Shown: positions 1 to 11,580, numbered from the stretch's first letter. The stretch is DNA of 64,000 nucleotides from Salticus scenicus (GCA_963930645.1 OZ005651.1:327636527-327700526); one strand, 5' to 3'. Notes: generated from the letters alone by a model not told the origin. Numbers and translations: made by a program.

Positions 1-216
1 CCGGTGGTCCGAATGGCTAATGTATCACAATGATCTCTTATGACCAGTAACTGGTATGTCAAAACCTTAGCAGAGAAAATCAGTAATTAGTGTTAAGGGG
101 TTATCTTATCGCCTGGGCTAACCTCTTCCATTAGAGTTAATGAGGACTTGACGAGATCACGTGGTTTAAAGAGAAAGTGGATCTAAGGTAGATCCAAGGG
201 GACGGAGGAGGGTGGA
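1..216. other. GC-richer flank, no recognised feature
   Basis: This stretch is visibly less AT-rich than the sequence after position 480 and carries no repeat family seen elsewhere in the window. An in-frame stop lies at 184-186 just upstream of the exon-like segment at 217. It could be 5' UTR or promoter-proximal sequence of a host gene, but no TATA box or initiator stands out. Confidence 0.3.
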
Positions 217-276
217 ATGAGTCGGCGATTTCGTGATGCGCTTATCACTGTTCAACAGCAGCTTTCAAACGTCACG
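217..276 (+). CDS. Candidate short first coding exon (hypothetical)
   Basis: An ATG at 217 opens a 20-codon frame (MSRRFRDALITVQQQLSNVT) that runs directly into GTAAGT at 277-282, the strongest metazoan 5' splice-site hexamer. The frame is closed upstream by TAA at 184, so 217 is the only start. The segment sits in the GC-richer first 350 bp and matches none of the repeat families in the window. I do not recognise the peptide. No downstream exon can be identified inside the window, so the gene, if real, must continue across a long intron or the match is chance. Confidence 0.22.
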
Positions 277-525
277 GTAAGTTCCCGCTCAATACCGCGC
301 AATTTCAGAATGTATCGAGATGTTGACAAACATCCCCTGGAGAAGAGAGGGTAGCTTTGACCAGAGTAGATCTCAAGTTTAATATATGCCGTTGTTATCA
401 GTGTTTTCCAGAAGAGGGATAATTTTACTTTGCGGTCTGTAAACTTGATTAAGCGTGTAGATTCTTTTGTAAAAGAGTAAAAAAGAGTCTCTTTTAGATT
501 GACAAAGTATTTTGTTTGTATCATC

Positions 526-545
526 TTTTTTTTTTTTTTTTTTTT
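526..545. repeat. Poly-T tract
   Basis: Run of about 19 T. Similar uninterrupted A/T runs of 18-40 nt recur through the window, for example at 2005-2035, 4029-4048, 7209-7272, 14476-14500, 25871-25904, 33413-33446, 34599-34629, 49867-49903, 52133-52161 and 58820-58845. Confidence 0.9.
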
Positions 546-559
546 GTCTCCCACGTTAA

Positions 560-1740
560 AGCAGAAAATTTATTGAATGGTATAGAAAATACTAAAAGAA
601 ATGCAAATTAAGTTTAAAGTTTTGTTGCACAGATTCAGAGTTAATGTTTTATATATGTGTAATCAATCATTATCTGTCAGGTAAATCGAAACTTCTACAT
701 GCGCAATAATTTACAGGTGATGAAGATAATATTTATGATATTGCTTGGAAAGGGAAAAACCTCAGATTTATTAAACAACATTTACGAATAATAGATTTTA
801 AAATTCTTAGGTATTTTAGAATAATTAATATATATATAAACAAATTATATATAAATTAAATTTGCATATAATTCTAAAATTGATAAACAGCTTAACGTCA
901 AATAAGTAACTCTTTATTTTCAGATATTTCTATCTTTCGAAAAATATTTCGTACGCATTTTAGATTAATTTTTTAACTGTTATAAAATAAAAAAAATAGC
1001 ACGATTTTCTTTTATTGAACCCCAAGATACCCTAGATTTAAAATAATGTGTGAATAACAAAGGTTTATAGAAAGGTATTTAAAATTTAAATGTTTAAGAA
1101 ATTGAGAAATAATGATAATTTTCGCAATTGAAATATATTTCTGTATTTAAATTAAATTTATAAACGATGAGAAACTTTAATAAGCAAATTTAGTGATCTT
1201 TTATCTATCTTTTCATCTATTTCTTATGTTTTCTATCTCCCTTTTATTGAGTAAATTATAATAGAGTAAATTATAATTGAGCAAATTTATTTGAGTAAAT
1301 TTATAATTGAGTAAATTATAATTTATAGGTTAATTATTAATGAAAAGTCTTTCTATATTTTAAATCTTATATTTGACTTTTGAAATGAATTTTTTAAATT
1401 GTTGCTCAGATCTCAAAGTAAACCGTACATTTCAAACAATACATAGCATACGTTGCAATTCATGTAATTAAAAGTAACGTTAGAAATAAATAAGTGAATA
1501 TTAGGCATGAAGACTGGGATTTATACATTAAATATACAATCCCTAAAGTTTAATCTAAATATTAATAAATGATACATCTATCTAAAAATAAACAAGTATA
1601 TTGTACATTTTAGGAACAATCATATATTTTTCTTACATGAAATATTTCAATATTTATTTTATGTTACATCTTTTTAAAGATTTTAGATCTTACCTTTCTT
1701 ATCATTAACAGATAAATAAATTATTTTTATGATAATTTAA
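560..1740. other. AT-rich intergenic sequence with a short tandem repeat
   Basis: No gene or transposon was recognised. The only local structure is an imperfect tandem repeat of about 15 bp (GAGTAAATTATAATT-like, roughly five copies) at 1249-1325. Confidence 0.6.
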
Positions 1741-1746
1741 GAAACG

Positions 1747-2003
1747 TCAGTGGAGGTCTCCACGGTGACACCCAAAAAGTTTTTGGGTTTTGTCTCTTTC
1801 AGTGTTTGAGTGTCTGTCTGTATGTCTCGGATTAACGGTTGAAAAAATTCCTCTATTGAAATGCAAATTGGTATACATATTGTAGTAATTTCGAAAAATT
1901 ATTACAAGAGCCTATGGATAGACTTCTTAAGAGCGTTTTAATGCATTCAGGCGGCATTCAACATAATAGAATTCACATACTATATTAAGATGCCTAAAAA
2001 CAT

Positions 2004-2036
<33 letters not shown>

Positions 2037-2670
2037 TAAAAAATAAGGTATTTTAGAGTAAATAATGTAATTACTAGACCAACACAAATATTTCCGATGA
2101 CATTCTGTAATCACCCAAATGATGTCAAATTTGATTCAAATATTGTAAGTTAGAAGAAATCAGTTTTACTTTTTATTAATTTGTATAATAACTGTAGCTC
2201 GTGAACAAGAAAACACAAAATAATTCCGTATTCTTACGGTCTATAGACGGTGGTTCTTATAAGTGCATTTTAGCATGGTTACACTCCACTAAACATAATG
2301 AAATAAACCTATGTTATTAGAATGTTAAAAACATGGTTTCTGTGGAATATGGTAAGCACAGAACTGGTAATTAGTTTACAGGGCTACACAAAATAATTCT
2401 GATAAGTTATGCAATCATTTGTCATCAAATTTGGTACAAATATTTATGAGTAACAAGTACATAACACAAGGCAGTGAGTTATGAGAATTCATATGTACAG
2501 ATAGATATAAAGAGACAGATATGACGGGGAGTCGAGGGGAGCGGAAGCCTCCCTCAGAAACGTATTATGGTTATGTAGCAAGTTAATCATATAATTGTAT
2601 ATATATAATTATTTCAAATAATGTAGAATAAATAAAAATGACCTGCTGAGTAATGATTAAAGCAAATAGG
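1747..2670 (+). repeat. Array element A: hairpin-headed tandem-repeat element
   Basis: The element opens with two adjacent palindromes: GTGGAG/CTCCAC within 1747-1769 and a perfect 9-bp stem ACCCAAAAA/TTTTTGGGT at 1770-1788. A TGTCTGTCTG-rich head follows, then degenerate tandem monomers of about 300-350 bp. Monomers share the motifs ACACAAAATAATTC, TCAAATTTG and ATTAGAATGTTAAAA. The far end has a GACAGATAGATAT-type stretch near 2500 and the segment CCTCCCTCAGAAA. No ORF was found. It is a non-coding element of the same design as elements B and C. The closest known designs are Helitron-like or helentron-type elements with central tandem repeats, but that assignment is inference. Confidence 0.6.
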
Positions 2671-3472
2671 ACATTGAGGCTCCTGATGTGATAATAAACA
2701 AGTTACCGAAGTGTCAGTAAAAACGTCTATGTGTTTGTGTGTTTCTGTATCTGTATGTTTCGCTAAAGCGGCCACAAAAAATCACACTGTTGACTTGAAA
2801 TTATTAGGCATATTTAAAAAACTAAAAAATTAGCCGTTTAATTTTGGGAGCGTATTCTATTTGTAGTTCGTGTGCAGGAAAACACTAAATTTTTTCTTAT
2901 CATTATGGCTATGGAGAGAATTTGTATGTACCGCAATAGTGGCCGCAAAAATCTCCCGATTGACCGGCAAATTGGTACACATGTTCAGGAGCTAAATAGA
3001 AATGGCTGTATAATTTTTTATGACTATAAAGTTTATTTTTCGTGTATAGGGACACGCCAAACAATTTCTTATCATTACGACCAATGGACAGAATTTCGTT
3101 TAAAGACATTTTAATATTATTATTTTGCATTCAACAAAATGAAATTATATATATGTATTATTCAGGTGCTTAAAAGCATGTTTTCTGCAGAAAATGTGTG
3201 CTTAGACTTAATTATTTTTGTGCAGGACCTTACAAATGTATTCCGAAAATGTCGCGTAGTCATCTAAATTATTTCAAATTTCGAAAAATTATTCATGAGC
3301 TACATGGAATAAGTTGTATAGTTTTTACTGGTGTGTATAATGATTATAGTGCGTTTACAAAGGCATAGAAAAATAATTTCGTGACGTTAGGGCTTGTGGG
3401 TAGATTTTTATTTAAGCTCATTTTAACGTGTTTATGCGGCCTTCAACATAATGAAAATAACATACATTGTTA

Positions 3473-3929
3473 GACTGAGAAAAAAATATACCGCCTTTCT
3501 CTAGAATGAATAAGTGGCCATTTTCTAAATTCCTTAACTAGAAATATAGATTCCCGAGCTATGCACATAAGGCACGCCAATAAACTGAATAGAAGAAATT
3601 ATCGAGAATTTCTTGTGTACACATTTCTAGGTGGTGAAACAATATTCTGAATCATTTATATTGCGAGAAATTCTCGCTTGATTTTCCAGAATTTGGTAAT
3701 AAATCAAGATTATAGTTGCAGAAACCCGCCTCTTGTAGTCTTATTTATTTGCAGAGATTTTTAAATAACTTTGCCCTCGAGAATATAGGTAAACGCTCTA
3801 GAATTTTAATAGGGGCTTCTAGAACTCGCTTTCCATGAGGACTAGAATTTATAAGGATGACATGGAACTATTTTTTTCTAGAGCCAAAATTTAGATTCTA
3901 GATGTCAGTTACAGAATTTTTTCTCAGTG
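3473..3929 (+). mobile_element. CACTGAG-TIR non-autonomous element, copy 1
   Basis: A 457-bp element bounded by TA (3471-3472 and 3930-3931), with ends reading (C)ACTGAGAAAAAA and TTTTTTCTCAGTG. Two more copies lie at 39368-39841 and 49190-49650. The interior has no ORF. The TA target duplication suggests cross-mobilisation by a Tc1/mariner/pogo-type transposase. It interrupts a monomer of array element B. Confidence 0.88.
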
Positions 3930-5181
3930 TAAGATGCTTAAAAGCAATGTTTTCTCTAAGAAAAAAGTATGCATAGACTAAAATGATGTATTTCAGGAGC
4001 ACACAACCGATTTTTGTAATTATATTACAAAAAAAAAAAAAAAAAAAATTAATCAAAAATTTTATAATCATCCAAATAATGTCAAATTTGGTTCCGATAT
4101 TAAGGAATTACAAAGAATTAATTTTATAGTTTTTATTGGTGAGTACAATAACCGTGACTCGTGTACAAAGACACACAAAAGAATTTCGTACAATTACGGT
4201 CTATAGACGGTATTTCTTATAAGTGCATTTTAAAATGGTTACACTCCATTAAACATAATGTAATGAACAAATGTAGGAATATTTAAAAGTATGTTTTCTG
4301 CGAAAAATGGTGGGCATAGAACTTGTTATTAATTTAGAGGACTACGGAAAATAATTCCAATATGTTATGCAATCATTTGGCATGAAATTTCGTGCAAGTA
4401 TATATGCGTTACAAGGATGCAACACAAAGTTATGCTATGAGTTACAAGGCAATACATATACACATAAATAAGCAAAAAAACTAAAGCCAGATGAAAAAAC
4501 AATCCCAAAACAAATGGGGGCCTTCATCAGGGGAGCTCCCCCATGTAAGGAAAGGAATATGAGAAGTTTCTGACAAAACACTGGTAATTTAACCAAAAAA
4601 CGCGTTTCTAGCCCCCAACTTCTCACAAATGGAAGCAAGACTATACAGCAAACGAATTTAATTAATATAAACATAAAAAGCAATTAAATTCAGAAATCAA
4701 GTACAAAATATAATACATCAATATAAATAATATAAGAATATATAAATACATACCAGGTGGTTTTCAATTTTCCACATTCTAATAACTATTCAAGTTTGTC
4801 CTGGTATGTATTTATATATTCTTGTATTATTTATATCCCTGTATTTAATATTGATGTATTATATTTTGTGCTTGATTTCTGAATTTAATTGCTTTTTATG
4901 CTTTATATTAATTAAATTCGTTTGCTGTATAGTCTTGCTTCCATCTGTGAGAAGTTGGGGACTAAAAACATGTATTTTGGTTAAATTACTAGCGTTTCGT
5001 CAGAAACTTCTCCTATTCCTTTCCCTACATGGAGGAGCTCCCCTGATGAAGCCCCCCCCCATGTGTTTTGGGATTAATTTTCCATCTGGCTTTTTTTATT
5101 TTGTTTATTTATTATAGTTTTATATTTCCTTTTGCTGCATTTGCGCATTGGTTTATAAAAACTCTGTTCTAGTTCTATATA

Positions 5182-5945
5182 CCGGGTGATCCAAGAGTCA
5201 GGACAAACTTTAAAAATGAATAATTCAAAAACGAATCAAGATACAAAGATACGGTTTGCACCAATCCGATGGAAAAGAAGCCGGGTTTTGTGTGGCAAAG
5301 AAAAAAAAAATAGTTCTGTTGGCGACGAACAGATGGCGCTGTCGTATTTCTGATGTAGGATTATGCAAAGCAACAAACGATATAAAAAGGAACAACTACA
5401 GCAGGTAATGGTAGCCGAAGCTTATATGCATCGAAATATCGCATTCTCAGTGGCTACTTTAATCACGCATGGCCTCCAAGATCTCCCGATCTGACACCCT
5501 GTGACTTTTGACTGGGGGATTCTTGGAAGTCAAAAGTGTACCGCGACCCACCGGCATCACTAGCAGCACTGAAAGATGCCATCCGCCAAAATGCGTCTGC
5601 CATAACGCAAGAAATGCTACTAAATGCTGCGAACGATGTGGTGAATCATCTCACAGCTGTACTTCTGAATGATGGACATTGAAGAGTTAGTGTAGTAGTA
5701 CTAATTAACTGTAATTAAGATGACTTGTAAGTAGTCAAAAATTTTTTTCATTTGCAAATCATCTTTTGGTGAAATAAAAAACTATAGCGCCATCTGTTGG
5801 TCGCCAACAGATCTATTTTTTTTTTCGTTTGCCACACAAAACCCGGTTTCTTTTTCATCCGTTTGGTGCAAACCGTATCTTTGTATCTTGATTCGTTTTC
5901 GAATTATTCATTTTTAAAGTTTGTCCTGACTTTTGGATCACCCGG
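5182..5945 (+). mobile_element. Tc1/mariner-superfamily element with long TIRs
   Basis: A 764-bp element flanked by TA (5180-5181 and 5946-5947). Its TIRs are about 160 bp (5182-5340 and 5786-5945), start CCGGGTGATCCAA and are roughly 90% alike. The interior keeps only the C-terminal third of a DDE transposase, so this is an internally deleted, non-autonomous copy. Confidence 0.9.
5449..5682 (+). pseudogene. Transposase C-terminal fragment (IS630/Tc1/mariner type)
   Basis: The frame reads WPPRSPDLTPCDF. The PDLxPCDFFLWG-type block is the signature around the third region of mariner-like DDE transposases in arthropods. An in-frame TGA at 5509-5511 falls exactly where the family continues FLWG. 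The frame then resumes with SKVYRDPPASLAALKDAIR and ends at TGA 5680-5682. The N-terminal DNA-binding domain and the first two catalytic acidic residues are absent, so it is inactive. Confidence 0.82.
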
Positions 5946-6832
5946 TATTTAATAATTCAAGTTTTACTCCATCTAATATTTAAATTTTATCTCATATATA
6001 CACATATAGACAGATAGATATAGACAGACAGATACAACGGCGGGTTGAAGGGGCTGAAGCTTCCCTCAGAAATGTATCTGGTTGTATAGCGGGTTATCAT
6101 ATGTATATAGCCGAGCTGCGTCCGCCTAGGCGTTCGGCGGATCTGTTACCCTAACTTTATCAAAGCAATGTCAAACATATCGTTTCTCTTTTTGTGTGTT
6201 GAGCTCATAGTTCTTTTATAACGACACAAAGAAAATGCTCTCATTTCCACATTTTAGTAAATTAACAACGTTCTGAAGAAATATTGAATTATTCAAAATA
6301 ATAATACACACAAAACAGAAAAAAAAAAAAAAAATGCAAAATGTATACATACTACGCTAAAACTAAATTCGTCCAAAAAGGTATAAATGCACACCTAAAT
6401 GTTCGGAATGTCGAGTAGAGAATGCCGATTTCCGAAATGGAGATTCATTTCGCTTATGCATAGCTTACATACATCCAATTTGTGAAATGCACAATTTTAA
6501 ATTAGGGAAATTTATGCTTCATAAAGAAGTGCAAATATCGATGCTTCAAAATTTGGCGGTACCATAAAGATTTTGATAATAAATTTTTAACTCATGAAAA
6601 TCATGCTTCTTAAATAGTATGTATACATACACTTACGCGACAAAAAAATAAAATAAAATAAAAATTCATACTTATCGGAAAAAGGCAGATAAAATTAGAC
6701 TGCATTTGGAGCAAAATTTTTAGTTAAAAATAATGACACTCTGAAAACATTAATAAATGGTATATATTAAATTATTACGTACATTGAAACACAAATGTTT
6801 CATTAAAAAATACTCACATGCTTTATATGGGA

Positions 6833-6850
6833 CACACACACACACACACC
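6833..6850. repeat. (AC)n microsatellite
   Basis: About eight AC dinucleotides followed by an A run. Confidence 0.9.
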
Positions 6851-7208
6851 AAAAAAAAAAAGGCCATAGCTAATTAATGTTGGATTTTTCAATGATTCAC
6901 AAGATAGGTGAGATTCTTCTTCTGTGCATGAAATACGGTAAGATGTAAGCACACGCCTAAATTTTCGGCAAGTTGAGTGGAGTCACTTCAGAATTTGTAA
7001 GTTTAATTTTCGAAATACGGAGACATTTATTCATGCTTCCTGAAGAACTGCAAATATCACTACTCCAAAGCCATAAGTATCATCGGTACTATAAGAATTT
7101 GGATAATAAAGATCTCGTTATTGAAAAGGATGTTTATAAAGCTTACATGACAAATAATATATATTATATAAAAATCACAATTATCACAATAAAAATCACA
7201 ATTACCAC

Positions 7209-7239
<31 letters not shown>

Positions 7240-7572
7240 CAAATTGAAAAAAAAAAAAAAAAAAAAAAAAAAACTCATGATAATTATTTTTGGTCGAAAT
7301 AAGTGAGCACGGCCCTTCATCAGACAAAAACTTAAACCTAAATTTAATGTAAATTGAACGGAAATACTTGTATTGGAAACTGATGAATATTTTTTTTTTA
7401 AGAAAACACCATGGATTGTAAAAACTGACGACAATCGTTTTGGATCTAATTAATTGATATATTTCATTGTGCTTTACCTCTTTTTGCTGCACTTCTGCAA
7501 AATTTTTCGACTGATGAAGGTTCGTGCTTTAATTATTTTGACCTGAAACAACTGCTGCAAGCTTCTGTAATT

Positions 7573-7594
7573 TATATATATATATATATATATA
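7573..7594. repeat. (TA)n microsatellite
   Basis: About eleven uninterrupted TA units. Similar tracts lie at 9246-9262, 23072-23098 and 34489-34505. Confidence 0.9.
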
Positions 7595-7654
7595 CTTTGA
7601 AGTAGATTTTTTTTTCCTTCTTCAAATAAATAAGCATTATTTTTTACAAAAAGT

Positions 7655-8040
7655 TTTCATATATGAATTAACTAATAATGTTAAGTAGCTACTACAATAT
7701 TTTTTACTTTATATACGGACTAACTAATAATGTTAGTAGGTAATATAATATGTTGATCTTTATATATGGATTAACTGACAATGTTAAAAATAAAATCCTA
7801 TATTTCACTTGAAAAATAGCTCCAATTTAGCTGCAACCAACATTTTGGTTTCATCATTTCAATGTCGCTACTAAAATGGTGAAATACAATACCAAAATAA
7901 AAACTGCAGCTAAATTGGATCTACTTTTCTGGTGAAACGTTGGGATTTTATTTTTAACAGTGCAGTAATATTAAATAGCTATTAACGATGTTTCGTTCTT
8001 TATGTACGTATTAGCTAACAACGTTTTCTTCTTCATATAT
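7655..8040 (+). repeat. ~55-bp minisatellite interrupted by a MITE
   Basis: Four degenerate units share ATTAACTAATAATGTTA-like and CTTTATATA motifs. The third unit is cut after ACAATGTTA and resumes after 7968, showing that the small inverted-repeat element at 7778-7968 was inserted within it. Confidence 0.6.
7778..7968. mobile_element. Small hairpin MITE
   Basis: A ~190-bp sequence whose ends are reverse complements (TGTTAAAAATAAAATCC at the left, GGATTTTATTTTTAACA at the right). The inverted homology extends inward through CAATTTAGCTGCA. There is no coding capacity, and the target duplication is not clear enough to assign a superfamily. Confidence 0.72.
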
Positions 8041-8636
8041 ATATCGAAATAAGAAAATTTTAATGCTAATATTTCGTCTACAACGAATACAAGGGAAAAA
8101 AAACTGCAGCTCACCATATTAGGCTACATTTGGTGCAATTTTTTAAGTTTAAAAAAATGACGCCCTAGAAACATTAATAAATCTATACATGAAATTATTA
8201 TGTGCCTTGAAATCTAAACAAAGCATAAAGTGAAATTAATCTTTGTTCCATTAAATAAATAAAAAAAATCCTAATTCTCTCAATAAATAAAATAAAATAA
8301 AATAAAAAATCTGAAAATGACAGGCGAACTTTGGCGCAAATTTTTTAAGTTTAAAAAATGATACACTAGAAATGTTAATAAATCTATATATGAAATTATT
8401 ACGTGCATCAAAATCTAAAAAAATATAGAGTGAAACTGCAAAAAATTTCTGTTGCATCGTTCTTCATTTTGTTTTGAAACTCTCGGTACAGAGGTTGACT
8501 GACAGTAAGTACGTTTGTGTAAATATCAGTTTTCACGTAAGATCAAACAACTCAAAAATTCGAGAATTGTGAGTTGAAAATTCAGAAATATGTTTTTCAT
8601 TTTAATTTTATTATATATTTTGCTAAAATCCTTCAT

Positions 8637-8665
8637 TAAATAAATAAATAAATAAATAAAATACA
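8637..8665. repeat. (AAAT)n microsatellite
   Basis: About six AAAT units inside the minus-strand Helitron. Confidence 0.9.
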
Positions 8666-9335
8666 TAACATTTTTCAACAAACGTTCATATCTAATTATT
8701 CAATGAATCATATTCGCATTGAATGAATCATTCAACTTCGTAAGGAAATTCGTTGTTTTGAATTTGGTAACAGCTGATTTCTGTTTACGTTACAGTTATG
8801 GTTTACGTTAGAATAAATATTGTGTGGGCTGCGTAAGTTTGTTTTATTCTTTATTTGAATTATCACATGAATAACGATGAGTTTATACTAAGTTAAAATT
8901 TGTATTTTAAGTAAAATATCTTAGATTTAAGGAGGGTTTAGAATTCTGAAAAGTTGTATTTACAAAGTACATTTTCAAGATAGCACCCGCTCTTACAACT
9001 TTTAAAATTGCAACAATCTTCCAAACAGGAAAAATTCAGAACACTTTTCCCGCAGATGATGTTTATATTTTTAAACGATCTTTCGATCAATATAACTTTT
9101 GTAAAGATTTTCGAAAAACTTTTGCCTCCAAAATTTTAAGAATAAAGATGACTGACTTACCTGTGTGCTTAAAGCTGATTAGCTGATTTTATAGGAAAGG
9201 TATAAACGGAAGGATACACTTACAGACAAAGGTAAATATATGTATGTATATATATATATATACATATATAGAATTATTTTAAATAATATTAAATGAATAA
9301 AAACGATCTGATGCGTAGTGAATGATGCAAATACC

Positions 9336-10610
9336 ACGTGAAGATACACTAGTTACTTCAATTATGAATTTAAGCAAATGTTTGACTAACATCCAGTGTT
9401 TAAAATCTAAATACAATTAAACAATTTAAAAAATAAACACATTCTTTAAATGTGACACATTTGACTACATTACATTTACTTTTAAAATTGAAGCAGTTCT
9501 AAGATGACTTAACTCTTATAACACAGAAAGACAAAAGTAGGTGCTAAAAAATTCCAACTACATGTTTTGATAACATACGATCATAGGAAAAACAGAGATT
9601 GCTTAGAACAAGAAAACAATAGAAAACATACGTTCAATATGTCAATGCCATATGTTGGCAAAGGGCTTCACAGAGAGATGTCAGAGATAGAAAAAAAATC
9701 ACCGTTCGTTTCTCATTCTTAATTCTAAGGAACACCCTAATACTATACGATCGGTGAAGTTTGGTTATCTCCCACATTTTTTTATATTTATTTAGTAATA
9801 CTAGAATAGCATATAAAAAAAAATGAACTTTAGATTAAATAAAGCTTTTAAATTTAAATGACACAATGTAAAGAGTTTAAAGTTTACGTGAGTTTAGAAT
9901 TATAAGTAATATTTTTTACACTGATTTATTTTACGAAAGGTTTATTGATGTTCAATTTGGTTTAAATGCATTACATTCAATTTTTTCATAAACAAATAGT
10001 TTAATTTATGTGACAAAAAGTTAATGAAACGTAACTTTCCTAGAAAAATTACAAATTTTAAAGCTTCGATGGACACCTTAATAAGCGATATAAAAATTTT
10101 TTCAGCAATAAAAATTTCATAGATAGGATAATTAAGTTATAGTTAAATTGATCAAAACTTTTAAAAGTCAAATAAGAACATAAACGTTTTATTTTTTCGT
10201 AATTAATTATATTTTCTACTTTCCGTGTTATATAATTTTTATTTTATACACATTATTAACGGCTGTGTTCTTCAATATTCTAAGCTGAAAATATATGCAA
10301 AAATATATTCATAAAATTTAACGAAGATTGGGAAAACTTTGAGTGTTCCAATTTTTATTTTATTTATTTTTTATCAAGAATGTAAGCATTCTTTTCCAAA
10401 AGAAGAAAAGTTAAAAAACACGTGTAGATTGTTAAATATGCATAAAAAAAAAAAAAAATCAAACACACGTAATTTTTTAAAATATTGTCTTTATAAATGA
10501 CAAAAACTAAAAACTTACATTTTAAGTAAAAGATTTATTGTAAAATTTATAACAACACTAAGCTTTTCGCCATTAAAAACTGACATCTTCAGGTGACAAA
10601 GTATGTAGAC
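9336..10610. other. AT-rich intergenic sequence
   Basis: No ORF, tandem repeat or recognised element was found, apart from an A run at 10445-10457. Confidence 0.6.
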
Positions 10611-10612
10611 TA

Positions 10613-10824
10613 CAGTCGGTAACAAAAATATCCGAACGCTAGCAAAAATTCCTATGTAAAAAAGTACACTTCATACGGTTTTGTTCAATAAACCCTTATC
10701 GAATCATGTGCTTAGACTGACTAAGAAGAGGATTCGACAAGGATTTATTTAACAAAACCGTATGAAGTCTACTTTTTTTACATAGGAATTTTCGCTAGTG
10801 TTCGGACATTTTTGTTACCGACTG
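10613..10824. mobile_element. CAGTCGG MITE, copy 1
   Basis: A 212-bp near-palindromic element flanked by TA (10611-10612, 10825-10826), with termini CAGTCGGTAACAAAA and its complement. The two arms meet at a short centre, so the whole element folds into one hairpin. Six copies are present in the window. The TA target and the CAGTCGGTAAC terminus fit mobilisation by a Tc1/mariner-type transposase. Confidence 0.93.
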
Positions 10825-11097
10825 TACGCCCAAAAGTAGAAAATCCATCTCTATAAAGTGCAAGAAGAATTTCATGTAACGATTTGGAAAAAAAGTTTTG
10901 GGGGTATTTCGACCCTGTTGAATACGAATCTGCCAGTTCTCAAAGAGAGAAATTTGGACCGGAAATCCGGTATCCAAGATGGCGGCTAAAATGTCCCTTA
11001 TCCGTTGGATTAAAAAAATGATTCAAACGTCTATTTTTCGGATGCCAAACACATTGCAATGCTCATAATGTACTTCTTATCTTAAGCTTGGAGTGTA

Positions 11098-11311
11098 CAG
11101 TCGGTAACAAAAGTGTCCGAACACTAGCAAAAATTCGTATGTAAAAAAAATGCAATTCATACGGTTTTGTTAAATAAATCCTTGTCGAATCCTGTTGTTA
11201 GTTAGTGTAAAAACATAATTTGATAAGGATTTATTTAACAAAACCATATGATGTGAACTTTTTTTTACATAGGAATTTTTGCTAGTGTTCGGACACTTTT
11301 GTTACCGACTG
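11098..11311. mobile_element. CAGTCGG MITE, copy 2
   Basis: A 214-bp copy with TA at 11096-11097 and 11312-11313. It belongs to the same GGTAACAAAAGTGTCCGAAC subfamily as copies 1, 3 and 5. Confidence 0.93.
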
Positions 11312-11580
11312 TATGTGTTCCAAGGCGATGCCCAAAATGGCCGCCGTTGTGTTTACGTGTGCTCCGTTCGTCTTGTTGTATTTTTAATATAAAATCCGTC
11401 AGATATATGGTTTAAATTGGCTGATTATGTATTATGTAAACTATTATGTGTGTTACATTTTTTTAAGTAATGTTTTACAAAACTTTACGAAAAAAATATG
11501 GTAATAAAATTGTGTTACTGAAGGTAGTCACTTTTATTATTTTTAGTCATTTTTTAATATATTGCATTTTTTTGCAGGAT

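Larger units (their letters stand above)
4467..5995. mobile_element. Long inverted-repeat (fold-back) insertion
   Basis: Two arms of roughly 290 bp, 4470-4756 and 4802-5095, are reverse complements with scattered substitutions around a 45-bp spacer. An 11-bp direct repeat ATATACACATA flanks the insertion at 4456-4466 and 5996-6006, and the aligned part of element A lacks the insert. A TIR transposon (5182-5945) later entered it. Each arm carries the same frame, containing SWGL, LVKL and FLSLHGGAPLMK, read on the minus strand in the left arm and on the plus strand in the right arm. I do not recognise that peptide. Confidence 0.65.
6112..9272 (-). mobile_element. Helitron-like insertion (minus strand), non-autonomous
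   Basis: On the minus strand the element begins TCTATATATGTATATATA (9272 downward), followed by the TTTGTCTGTAAGTG block typical of Helitron heads. It ends with a GC-rich hairpin TCCGCC/GGCGGA (about 6122-6142) close to a CTCG that looks like a decayed CTRR terminus. Element A contains the uninterrupted sequence at about 2590-2625, which supports both boundaries. The interior holds dispersed direct repeats (6390-6600 with 6945-7140; 6680-6800 with 8110-8220 and 8320-8420) and no Rep/helicase frame. The predicted 100-aa ORFs around 7000-7490 are poly-A/T artefacts. Confidence 0.6.
2720..9335 (+). repeat. Array element B, paralogue of A, split by four insertions
   Basis: It uses the same monomer family as element A (about four monomers across 2770-4450) and ends with the same CAGA-rich and CCTCCCTCAGAAA segments (here 6000-6110). 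The last 60 bp, 9273-9335, continue the homology to 2610-2655. The paralogue shows that 3473-3929, 4467-5995 and 6112-9272 are insertions. Two 70-80 aa ORFs at 2872-3130 lie on opposite strands of one monomer and are not conserved in the other monomers, so they are not called as genes. Confidence 0.6.

Noticed and set aside
252..554. Minus-strand 100-aa ORF
   Set aside because: Begins in a poly-T tract (poly-K), has no domain, and overlaps the better-supported exon-like segment on the plus strand.
4600..5060. Hammerhead-like CTGATGAAG in the fold-back arms
   Set aside because: No helix II followed by GAAA in the right order; only the CUGANGA word matches.
6973..7492. ORFs of 65-109 aa on both strands
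   Set aside because: Driven by two long poly-A runs (poly-K or poly-F); the region is inside a non-coding Helitron.
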